Below are positions 8,970-16,247 of a DNA stretch of 64,000 nt, one piece after another. A program made the position numbers and the translations under genes. A model generated the notes under the pieces. That model did no database searches, had not been told where the DNA came from, and saw only the letters and a list, made by a program, of their open reading frames with translations. The stretch is taken from NCBI RefSeq assembly GCF_005876955.1, contig NZ_SSCL01000015.1, positions 29,272-93,271 of the forward strand, read 5' to 3'. This DNA is from Sinomonas gamaensis (lineage in GTDB: Bacteria > Actinomycetota > Actinomycetes > Actinomycetales > Micrococcaceae). Position 1 is the first letter of the stretch. Each line of letters begins with the position of its first letter.

Positions 8970-9827
8970 ATGAACTACGTCTCCTTCACCGCGCCCGACG
9001 GCACCGCTACGTGGGGCGTCTCCCGCGAGGGCCGCGTCTACGATCTGGGCCCCAGCGGGACCGGGACCGCTGCGAGCCTCAAGGAGCTCGTCGTCGTCGG
9101 CCGTTTCGGGAAGCTCGCCGAGGCTGAGGTGCTTGCCGCGCCCTCGTACGACGAGGCTGAGATCGCCTTCCTCCCGCCGATCACCGACCCGGCGAAGATC
9201 CTGTGCATCGGCGTGAACTACCGCAGCCATCAGGAGGAGACCGGCAAGACGAAACAGAAGGCGCCCACGGTCTTCACCCGGTTCGCAGACTCTCAGATGG
9301 GCCACCTTGCGCCCGCGCTCATGCCCGAGTCGACCACGCAGTACGACTATGAGGGCGAGATGGCGCTGGTCATCTCGAAGGACGCCTACCGGGTCTCCGC
9401 CGAGGACGCGTGGGATCACGTGGCCGGGTACGCGGCGTACAACGACTTCTCGGTGCGTGACTGGCAGCTCGCAGCGACGCAGTGGACCCCGGGCAAGAAC
9501 TTCCCCGGCACCGGTGCCTTCGGGCCGTATCTGGTTCCGGCCACGGACCTCGGCGACGTCGACCAGCTCAAGCTGGAGACCCGGGTCAACGGCGAGGTTC
9601 GCCAGTCCGCATCGGTCGCCGACCTCTACTTCTCGATCCCGCAGATCATCGAGTACGTCACCGCGTGGACCAAGCTGTCGCCCGGCGACGTGATTGTCAC
9701 CGGGACGCCGGGTGGCGTCGGCCTCTTCATGGAGCCGAAGGGCTTCCTGTCGGCGGGCGATGTCGTCGAGGTTGAGATCACGGGCCTCGGGACGCTCCGC
9801 AATACCGTCGCGCTGGACGCCGTGTGA
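8970..9827 (+). CDS. Fumarylacetoacetate hydrolase-family protein
   Basis: The 285-residue protein has the FAH fold: a short N-terminal domain, then CIGVNYRSHQEETG, the acidic metal-binding YDYEGEMALVI, and a C-terminal GDVIVTGTPGGVG loop. Family members are divalent-metal hydrolases or isomerases acting on acylpyruvates and on 2-hydroxy-dienoate products of meta-cleavage. Lying 33 bases after the extradiol dioxygenase, with a GAAAGG ribosome site, it most likely processes that enzyme's ring-fission product. Its stop overlaps the start of the next gene. Isomerase, hydratase and hydrolase roles cannot be told apart here. Confidence 0.87.
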   Translation: MNYVSFTAPDGTATWGVSREGRVYDLGPSGTGTAASLKELVVVGRFGKLAEAEVLAAPSYDEAEIAFLPPITDPAKILCIGVNYRSHQEETGKTKQKAPTVFTRFADSQMGHLAPALMPESTTQYDYEGEMALVISKDAYRVSAEDAWDHVAGYAAYNDFSVRDWQLAATQWTPGKNFPGTGAFGPYLVPATDLGDVDQLKLETRVNGEVRQSASVADLYFSIPQIIEYVTAWTKLSPGDVIVTGTPGGVGLFMEPKGFLSAGDVVEVEITGLGTLRNTVALDAV

Positions 9828-11392
9828 TGAACGGACCGCATTCGGCGGAGGTCTTGGTCCTCGGCGCGGGGCCCGTCGGCCTCACAGCCGCGTGTCTCCT
9901 GGCCGACGCCGGGGTGAGCGTCGCCGTCGTCGAGCAGCATCCGGGCACCGGCGACGAGCCGCGAGCCATCAGCGCGACCGACGAGGCGCTGCGCATCATG
10001 CAGCAGCTCGGCGTCTTGCCCGAGCTTGCTCTCGAGACGCTCCTCGACACGGGCGCGCGGTACACCGGCCGCCGCGGGCAGGTGCTCGCCGACGTGCGGC
10101 CGCCCCGCCCGCGGCTCGGCCAGCCGGGCAAGAGCCAGTTCGATCAGCCGGTCATGGAGGCGCTGCTCTGGGAAGCTGCGAAGAAGCGGCCAGGAATCGA
10201 GCTGCACTTCACTACCGAGGCGGTGGGGCTGACCCAGACGGACGACGGCGTGGAGCTCACCGCCGTGGGCCCGGAAGGTGCGGAGCTCGCCTTCCGCGCT
10301 TCTTGGCTTGTGGCGTGCGACGGCGGGCGGAGCTTCGCGCGGAAGGCGCTCGGCATCGGGCTTGAGGGTTCGACGCAGGTCGAGAAGTGGATCGTCGTCG
10401 ACCTCCTCGACGCGGGCGAAGCCGAGCCCTACGCGTCGTTCCACTGCAACGGGAGGCGACCGGCCGTCGTCGTACCCGGGGTGAAAGGTCGGCGACGCTA
10501 CGAGTTCATGCTGCTCCCCGGCGAGGATGAGGCCGTCATGCTCTCGGACGAGTCGATCCGCGCCCTCGTCGGCGAATACCAGGCCGTTGACGCCGTGGGG
10601 GTGCGCCGCGCCGCCGTCTATACCGCCCAGCAGCGCCTTGCCGAGAGGTGGCGCGTGGGGCGCGTTCTCCTCGCCGGCGATGCCGCGCACCTCATGCCCC
10701 CGTTCGCCGGGCAAGGGCTCAATGCGGGGCTTCGGGACGCGGCATCGCTTGCGTGGCGAGTTGCCGAAGTGGTGCACGGGCGCGCCGGAGAGCCTCTCCT
10801 CGACAGCTACGAGGCCGAGCGGAAGCCGCACGCCGCGGAGATGGTCAAGCTCTCGAAGCGGATCGGGTCGATCGTCATGAGCACGAACCCACTCGTGTGC
10901 GCCGTGCGGGACGCGGCGATCCCCGCGCTCGGTGTGGTGCCCCGGGCGAAGGCCTGGCTGACGGGGATGAAGTTCCTCCGGCAGCCGCGGTACGACGAAG
11001 GACTCGCAGTGCCTGTTGCGCCCGACGTGCCGGTGGCGGCTGCCGACTTCTTGGGGCGAGCGCTGCCGCAGCCGGACATCATGGCCGCCCACGGCGGTCC
11101 AGTCCTCAAGCTCGACGACGCCCTCGGTCGCGGTTTCGCCTGGCTGGCCGTGCTGGAGCCGGGGGAACTGACGGTCACCCGTCCTGGTGAGACGCCTTCT
11201 CGGTGGCGCACGCTTGACGGCCTTGTCGATCCCGCGATTCTCGACACCGCTGTGGGGCACGAACTGCTCGTGCGCCCCGATCGGTACGTCGCCGCCGTCG
11301 TCACCCCTGGCGAGCGGACGACGGCGATGCGCGCCTTGGCCCCCGAACTCCCCGGGCTCGTGGCGCAGTTTGAGGGCACCGAAGTGATGTGA
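9824..11392 (+). CDS. FAD-dependent phenol hydroxylase (MhpA/PheA-type)
   Basis: This 522-residue class A flavoprotein monooxygenase shows the FAD Rossmann motif LGAGPVGLTAACLLADAG near the N-terminus, a DG motif in LVACDGGRSFARKALG, and the GDAAHLMPPFAGQGLNAG motif that contacts the ribityl chain. The C-terminal 150 residues resemble the thioredoxin-like domain of MhpA and phenol hydroxylase. Such enzymes use NAD(P)H and O2 to add a hydroxyl ortho to a phenolic OH, making the diol for ring cleavage. The ATGA overlap with the hydrolase gene shows operon membership. Confidence 0.87.
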   Translation: MMNGPHSAEVLVLGAGPVGLTAACLLADAGVSVAVVEQHPGTGDEPRAISATDEALRIMQQLGVLPELALETLLDTGARYTGRRGQVLADVRPPRPRLGQPGKSQFDQPVMEALLWEAAKKRPGIELHFTTEAVGLTQTDDGVELTAVGPEGAELAFRASWLVACDGGRSFARKALGIGLEGSTQVEKWIVVDLLDAGEAEPYASFHCNGRRPAVVVPGVKGRRRYEFMLLPGEDEAVMLSDESIRALVGEYQAVDAVGVRRAAVYTAQQRLAERWRVGRVLLAGDAAHLMPPFAGQGLNAGLRDAASLAWRVAEVVHGRAGEPLLDSYEAERKPHAAEMVKLSKRIGSIVMSTNPLVCAVRDAAIPALGVVPRAKAWLTGMKFLRQPRYDEGLAVPVAPDVPVAAADFLGRALPQPDIMAAHGGPVLKLDDALGRGFAWLAVLEPGELTVTRPGETPSRWRTLDGLVDPAILDTAVGHELLVRPDRYVAAVVTPGERTTAMRALAPELPGLVAQFEGTEVM

Positions 11393-11726
11393 CCTGACCC
11401 CCTCGCCCCCGTTGCGCCGTCACCTCCGCAGGGTGGGGCCTTTTGCGCGTCCGATTCCGACCAGGTTTGCCCGCCCGATTCGGTGAGTTGCGGCGTGTCG
11501 GACGGTGGCGCGCCGGGCGGTCCTTTCGAAGATGGTCGGAATGCGCGGCCGGGTGGCGGCAGGCGAGGGACGACGACGGCGCTACCGCCCGCCGTCGTCC
11601 GCGCACCCTGCGGAGGTGACGGCGCAAGCGGTGGGACCCTTGACCCCCGCCGCGGCGCATGCTGTCCTGAACCGCACGGGCGCAACACTGCGTTCGTTCC
11701 CCTATTCGCCACAGCGAAGGAGTGCC
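11393..11726. other. Intergenic region occupied by a nested palindrome
   Basis: This 334-base gap between the FAD hydroxylase and a small ORF is taken up mostly by the inverted-repeat element at 11412-11627. No additional coding region is convincing. Confidence 0.55.
11412..11627. repeat. Nested inverted-repeat element
   Basis: A perfect 24-bp inverted repeat forms the outer arms (11412-11435 and 11604-11627). Inside lie a 10-bp pair, ATTCCGACCA (11454-11463) with TGGTCGGAAT (11533-11542), and a 7-bp pair, CCGCCCG (11471-11477) with CGGGCGG (11514-11520). The right side holds a further local hairpin built on GGACGACGACGGC. The whole could fold as a long cruciform or RNA. No transposase is present, so it may be a miniature mobile or REP-like element. 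Confidence 0.65.
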
Positions 11727-11867
11727 ATGGTCAACGGCGACCGCCGGAACGCTATCCACCGCCCGAACAGGGAAGACCTGTCCCAGGACTTTGCCGAGGG
11801 GCCCGAGGAGAAGGCCTGGGACGAGGAAGACGGCCTCTTCGACAGCGAGGAAATCGTCATCTCCTGA
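11727..11867 (+). CDS. Small acidic hypothetical protein (46 aa)
   Basis: The ATG at 11727 has a GAAGGAG ribosome site four bases upstream. The product of 46 residues is highly acidic in its second half (EGPEEKAWDEEDGLFDSEE) and ends in a short hydrophobic EIVIS. It is followed 12 bases later by a strong terminator, which supports a real short transcript. No family is recognised. The composition would suit a small binding or antirestriction-like protein, but nothing specific can be claimed. Confidence 0.5.
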   Translation: MVNGDRRNAIHRPNREDLSQDFAEGPEEKAWDEEDGLFDSEEIVIS

Positions 11868-11879
11868 CGCAAGAACAAC

Positions 11880-11910
11880 GAGGCGCCGCAGGAAAACCCT
11901 GCGGCGCCTC
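11880..11910. terminator. Bidirectional hairpin terminator
   Basis: A perfect 13-bp stem (GAGGCGCCGCAGG with its complement) closes a five-base loop between the small forward ORF and the end of the reverse flavin reductase gene. It could serve both strands. Confidence 0.7.
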
Positions 11911-11926
11911 GCTCGTGTGAGGGGGC

Positions 11927-13075
11927 CTAGACCGTCCCGCCGTGCCGGGCCACGACGTCACGCGCGAGCTTCTTGCCGAAGGCCGTGTGGGCAGCGAGGG
12001 CGGCCTGGGCCGCGTCGGCGTCGCGGGCGGCGAGGGCCTCGGTGAGGTCGCGGATGTGACTCGTCTCGAGCTGCCGCGACCACTCCTCGGCGGTGAGGGC
12101 CTGCCGCCAGACGGTGCCGATGCCGAGGCGGCGGAAGGCGTCGACGAGGGCCGCGGAACCGGCCACAGAGACGAGCCGGTTGTGGTACGCGACGTGGAGG
12201 GCGAGGAACCCGTCGAGCTGGCCTGTGGCGTCAGTGCGCAGCGCCTCGAGCTCGGCGACAATCCGCCGCAGCTCAGCCACATCAGCGTCGGTAAGGCGTC
12301 CCAGATGTGACGCGATGACGCCGGACTCGATCGTCGCCCGCCCGTCGTAGGCCGCGTCCGTAGTGTCGGCGGTGATCGGTTGCGGCTCGAGGAGGCCCTC
12401 GTCGTTGCGCATCACGAGCCCCTCGGCCGTGAGCTTCACGAGCGCGTTCTGCGCCTGCTCCGGCTCCGAGCGGATCGCCTCGCCGATCGCCACGGGATCA
12501 AGGACCGAGCCCAAAGCGGTCCGCCGCTTGAGCACCCAGTCTCGAACGCCGTCGTACGCCTTGACCTCGAGCACGCGCTCGAGCCGACCCATGGTGCCGC
12601 GGTAGTACGCGAGGGGCTGCCGATCCGCGGCGCTCGCCGATGCGACGAGACCGAGGAACACGGTGTGCGTGCCGCCGGTTGCGGTCTCGGCGATCCGGCA
12701 TTCGATGGTCGCGAGAGCGCCGTCGAGCAGGGGCACTCCGTTCTCGGAGATCGTGTACGCGACGCCCGCGAACTTGTCCGGGCCCTTGCGGCCGAACTGC
12801 ATCGCCAGATGAGCCTGGTCCTCCGCGAGGATGTTGATGCCGAAGACGCCCGCCTCGACGACCCGGTCATGGGTGGACGACGAGCGGTTGAGGCACGCGA
12901 GCATCATCGGCGGGTCCATCGAGAGCGAGGAGACGGCCGACGCCGTGGTCCCGTAGGGCTGGCCGTCCACGACTGTCGTGATGACCGTGACGCCCGAGGC
13001 GAAGTGGCCGACGACGTTGCGGAACACGATCGGGTCGACGACGGGGCTGTCCGTGGTCAGGGGTTGTGCGGTCAT
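11927..13075 (-). CDS. Flavin reductase fused to GntR/FCD-type sensor
   Basis: Residues 15-165 of 382 form a RutF/HpaC-type flavin reductase domain (GHFASGVTVITT, TTASAVSSLSMDPP, FGINILAEDQ), which makes FMNH2 or FADH2 from NAD(P)H. Residues 175-240 resemble a winged helix. Residues 245-375 are an FCD effector domain with its usual acidic/His positions (D288, H294/H298, H340, H363). In HPAH reductase C1 of Acinetobacter a C-terminal MarR-like domain makes the reductase respond to substrate, and a similar role is likely here. It lies third in the operon behind the HpaB-type oxygenase, its probable partner. Confidence 0.82.
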   Translation of the reverse strand: MTAQPLTTDSPVVDPIVFRNVVGHFASGVTVITTVVDGQPYGTTASAVSSLSMDPPMMLACLNRSSSTHDRVVEAGVFGINILAEDQAHLAMQFGRKGPDKFAGVAYTISENGVPLLDGALATIECRIAETATGGTHTVFLGLVASASAADRQPLAYYRGTMGRLERVLEVKAYDGVRDWVLKRRTALGSVLDPVAIGEAIRSEPEQAQNALVKLTAEGLVMRNDEGLLEPQPITADTTDAAYDGRATIESGVIASHLGRLTDADVAELRRIVAELEALRTDATGQLDGFLALHVAYHNRLVSVAGSAALVDAFRRLGIGTVWRQALTAEEWSRQLETSHIRDLTEALAARDADAAQAALAAHTAFGKKLARDVVARHGGTV

Positions 13076-13112
13076 GGTGTCCTCCTTTGGACTGCTCTGG
13101 GAGAGCGGGGGG

Positions 13113-14540
13113 TCAATTGATGGTGAGTGCGTCGAGAAGCGGGCTCACCGTGGGGGCGCCAGGCAGCGCGAGTGCGAGCCCGAGGGCCTCATGGGCCAGC
13201 CCGGAGGGAAGGCCCGCGAATGCGGCGTTGGCGAGGAACTTCTCCTCGATGTCGCCTTGGGTGAGAGGGGAGTGGTGGCGATCCCCGAGCGGGGTCTCAA
13301 CGCGCTCGCGGACGGTTTCGCCGCCTCGCAGCAGGACCTCGACCTCGGCGGTGAGGTATTCCTCGGGCGGGAGGGACGGGACGATGTCGACGGCGGCCGC
13401 CGCGGCTCCGAGTTGCGGGGCCGAGGCCGCGAGGAGATGCTCGGGGCGCACTGTCCCATGCGCGAGCGCCGCGACGGTCGTGAAGCGAAGGCTGAAGGCC
13501 GCGCTGACCTCAGGATTCCGCCCCGGATTCCACGGTGCGCCCACGAAACCCGCGGCGGTCCGAGGAGTCACGTGGACCCGGACGGTCTCGCAGTCCGCGA
13601 GCCGGATTCCGCGGGCGTAGAGCCGGGCCGCGGCGTCCAGGCTCGGCTGGCTTGCGCGGCACGAGCTCCACGGCTTGATCACCCGGTCCGCGCAGAACAC
13701 CTCGCCGAGCCGCTCGAGCATGAGCGCCGGGTCCGGCTCGGCGCAGAAACGGTCGAGGAATCCGAAGCGCCCGGCGAGCGGATCATCCTCGCCGCGGTAG
13801 CCAAGGGCTGCGAGTTCGACGGCGGTGATCCCGGCGTGGGCGGCGAACGCCATCGGCAGACGGAACGCGGGCGCGTGGTCGAAGATCGGTGCCACCGACC
13901 CGCCGAGCTGCTGCAGCACGATGCCCCACGCGTCGACGAGCCCTTGCCCGTCGAGGCCGGCCAGACGCGCCGCGAGGGCGGTCGCCCCGAGGCCGTTGAC
14001 GGTCCCCGTGTTGTCCTGGCCCGAATAGACGTCGAACCCGCTGCCGACGGCGAGGCGCGCCGTCACGTCGTCCGCGAGGACGAGCGCGTCCAGCAGCTGC
14101 GCGCCGCTCGCTCCGTGGCGCTCGGCCTCGGCGAGGGCCACCGGGACGGTGGTGCCGGTGATGTGCGCAGCAACCTCCTGACCCCCGGGCCCCTCGGCGC
14201 TCACGGGCTCGAAGTCGAACGACCGCGTGAGCACGCTCCCGGCGAACGCCGCTGTGCGGGACGGAACTCGGGCACTCGTGCCGAGGATCCGCGCGTCGCC
14301 CCTCCCGCCCCATGCCGCGGCCAGCGTGAGCAGCTTCTCCGCCCCCGGCGCCCTGTGCCCCGCGAGGGCGCACCCGAGCGCGTCGAGCACACGGACGACG
14401 GCGTTCTCCCGCGCTTCGTCGGGGATCTCGCCTGACGCTGTGCTCGTCACGTGCTCCGCCAGACGCTGGGTGAGGGCTGCCCTCGCTGCATCGCGAGAGG
14501 GGCGGGAGTGGGAGCGCGCGGTGGGGGCCGTCGTCGTCAT
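13113..14540 (-). CDS. MmgE/PrpD family protein
   Basis: The ATG at 14540 follows a GAGAAG ribosome site seven bases after the upstream gene; a longer frame reading back into that gene is a shadow. The 475-residue product is a full-length MmgE/PrpD protein, the fold of 2-methylcitrate dehydratase and cis-aconitate decarboxylase. It has the helical N-terminal domain (DALGCALAGHRAPGAEK), the NGLGATALAARLAGLDGQGL region, and KPWSSCRASQPSLDAA. Members dehydrate, isomerise or decarboxylate polycarboxylates. Between an aromatic oxygenase and its reductase it may act on a ring-fission acid. The exact step is unknown. Confidence 0.83.
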   Translation of the reverse strand: MTTTAPTARSHSRPSRDAARAALTQRLAEHVTSTASGEIPDEARENAVVRVLDALGCALAGHRAPGAEKLLTLAAAWGGRGDARILGTSARVPSRTAAFAGSVLTRSFDFEPVSAEGPGGQEVAAHITGTTVPVALAEAERHGASGAQLLDALVLADDVTARLAVGSGFDVYSGQDNTGTVNGLGATALAARLAGLDGQGLVDAWGIVLQQLGGSVAPIFDHAPAFRLPMAFAAHAGITAVELAALGYRGEDDPLAGRFGFLDRFCAEPDPALMLERLGEVFCADRVIKPWSSCRASQPSLDAAARLYARGIRLADCETVRVHVTPRTAAGFVGAPWNPGRNPEVSAAFSLRFTTVAALAHGTVRPEHLLAASAPQLGAAAAAVDIVPSLPPEEYLTAEVEVLLRGGETVRERVETPLGDRHHSPLTQGDIEEKFLANAAFAGLPSGLAHEALGLALALPGAPTVSPLLDALTIN

Positions 14541-14547
14541 CGTCTTC

Positions 14548-16041
14548 TCACGCGCCGGTGGGGACGACGTCGTCGAACTCGTCGGCGGGTGCCGGAACCG
14601 GGGCGATGCCGGCCTCGGCGAACATGGCGGCAAACGCGCCGGTCTCGCCCTTGGCTTGTGCCTTCTTGTGGTCGAGGGCGCGGGCGCGGCCGACGGAACC
14701 GAGGTAGAAGCGCTCGTAGAGCTCGATCCGGCTGCCGAGGGCCGATCCCGCGAAGTCCCACGCGGTGCGGAAGATGCGGGCGCGTTCCTCAGGGGCGATC
14801 CCGTTCGCGCCGGGCAGGTATTTGTGCAGGAGCGGGCCGAGGCGCGGGTCCTCGAAGGCGCGCGCGGTGGGCGTCGCGAGCAGGTTGTGCGAGCCCATGG
14901 TCTTGATGATGTCGTTGACGCGCGCCATCCAGATCGGGAGGACGGTGCGCAGGGACGAGATGTCGTCGTGGCAGAAGAAGGCCCCGCCGCCCCAATCGGA
15001 CGCGCGGTTCTCGGCGTCGGCCACGACCGAGCGGGCGATGCGCAGGTATGAGTAGATCTCGCCGAGCAGGGAGGCGACATCCGGCTTGCCGTCGGTGGCG
15101 GTCACCTTGGCCATCTGGGTGCAGAGGTCGTAGGCGAATTCGAGCTTCACGGCGGCGCGGATGGCGGTCTGCTGCTGAGTGTTTCCGGTGGCCGTCGCCG
15201 CGTTGATGGCGTTGTACACGCCGAGGTCCCCGTCGATGAACACGCGGTCCCAGGGGACGAGAACGTCGTCGAAGATGATGACCGCGTCCTGCTCGTCGAA
15301 CCGCGACGAGAACGGGCGGTCGGCGACGTCCATGTCCACCCCATAGTGGTCGCGGCACACGACGACGACGCCGCGGCTCGCGACCGGGATCGCGAAGGAG
15401 AGCGCGTACTCCTCGAAGCCTTTCTGGATGGGGGTCGCCGGGTACACGTACAGTTCGTCGGCGATCGGGCCGAGCGTCGCGAGCATCTTTGCGCCGCGGA
15501 CGACGACGCCCTGCTCCGTCCGCTCCACGACGCGGAGCGTGAGCTCCTCGTTGATGCCCTGGAGCTCGCCCACACTCTTGTCGATCGCGGCGTGCACGAT
15601 CGTGTGGGTGAGCGCGAGATCCTGCTCCTGGACGAGCCGCCAATAGGCCTCGAGGCGCTGGAAGTAGACCGGATCCCCTGACCGATCGTAGATGTCCTGC
15701 CGGCTCGCATGCCCGGCAAGGACGACGTTCACGTAGTCCGGGGTGCGGCCCAGCATGCCGTTCGAGTAGCGGGCCAGGCGGTCGAAGGCGCGATGCCGGC
15801 GTTCGATGTCCTCTCGGTTCCGTGGGCGCAGGAGCGAGACGTTGTGCTCCTGCCCCGTCTCGGGATCGATCATGAGGCAGTCGTCGGAGTACTTGTGCTG
15901 GTAGTCGAAGTAGCCCGCCATGCCGTTGAGCGATCCCGCGAACGCGGGGTGCACCGTGACATCGATCCGCTCGTCCCCGAGCCAGACCTCGCGGTCGTCC
16001 GCGAGTCCCGTGCGGTACTGGTTTCCGTTGCGTGCCGTCAT
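14548..16041 (-). CDS. 4-Hydroxyphenylacetate 3-hydroxylase-family oxygenase (HpaB type)
   Basis: This 497-residue protein is the large component of a two-component flavin hydroxylase, of the HpaB/acyl-CoA-dehydrogenase fold. Recognisable segments include YFDYQHKY near the N-terminus, PLIWMARVND-like helices and GSHNLLATPTARAF toward the end. Relatives take FADH2 from a reductase and hydroxylate phenols ortho to the OH; an example is the 4-alkylphenol hydroxylase of Rhodococcus. An AAGGAGG ribosome site precedes the ATG. It heads the operon with MmgE/PrpD and the flavin reductase, its likely reductant source. Confidence 0.86.
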   Translation of the reverse strand: MTARNGNQYRTGLADDREVWLGDERIDVTVHPAFAGSLNGMAGYFDYQHKYSDDCLMIDPETGQEHNVSLLRPRNREDIERRHRAFDRLARYSNGMLGRTPDYVNVVLAGHASRQDIYDRSGDPVYFQRLEAYWRLVQEQDLALTHTIVHAAIDKSVGELQGINEELTLRVVERTEQGVVVRGAKMLATLGPIADELYVYPATPIQKGFEEYALSFAIPVASRGVVVVCRDHYGVDMDVADRPFSSRFDEQDAVIIFDDVLVPWDRVFIDGDLGVYNAINAATATGNTQQQTAIRAAVKLEFAYDLCTQMAKVTATDGKPDVASLLGEIYSYLRIARSVVADAENRASDWGGGAFFCHDDISSLRTVLPIWMARVNDIIKTMGSHNLLATPTARAFEDPRLGPLLHKYLPGANGIAPEERARIFRTAWDFAGSALGSRIELYERFYLGSVGRARALDHKKAQAKGETGAFAAMFAEAGIAPVPAPADEFDDVVPTGA

Positions 16042-16075
16042 CGCGACCTCCTTGTCCGTGACCCGAAGGCCAGAA

Positions 16076-16098
16076 AATATAATCTGTGAAGAAGATTA
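16076..16098. promoter_or_regulatory. Operator-like dyad over the HpaB-operon promoter
   Basis: TAATCT (16080-16085) and AGATTA (16093-16098) form an inverted repeat with a seven-base spacer. It overlaps a reverse-strand TATATT (16076-16081) that fits as the -10 of the HpaB operon. The region is markedly AT-rich compared with its surroundings. Confidence 0.45.
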
Positions 16099-16172
16099 CA
16101 AAGTTAGGCAGCGGAAGGCAAGGGGTAGGCGTAGTAACAACGTTGCTCGCCCCAAGAATATTTTTTCTTCCT

Positions 16173-16183
16173 GAAAATCTTTC
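16173..16183. promoter_or_regulatory. Candidate GntR operator ahead of the side-chain operon
   Basis: GAAA-ATC-TTTC is a perfect dyad sharing the nine-base core AAAATCTTT with the dyad at 8008-8020. It stands about 65 bases before the permease start. Confidence 0.4.
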
Positions 16184-16247
16184 TTTTCTTCTCGACCTGT
16201 GCCACTCTGGAGTGACTCAGCCCACTTCAACCCAGAAGGTCACCCCT

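Noticed and set aside
11301..11759. A reverse-strand gene over the nested palindrome
   Set aside because: Its Arg/Pro-rich translation repeats the same octapeptide as the forward strand, which is a by-product of the inverted repeat. No ribosome site is present.
13113..15080. A 655-codon open frame joining the MmgE/PrpD gene to sequence inside the HpaB gene
   Set aside because: The upstream half is an out-of-frame shadow of the HpaB gene, with no protein-like pattern. A ribosome site and ATG at 14540 give the normal family length.
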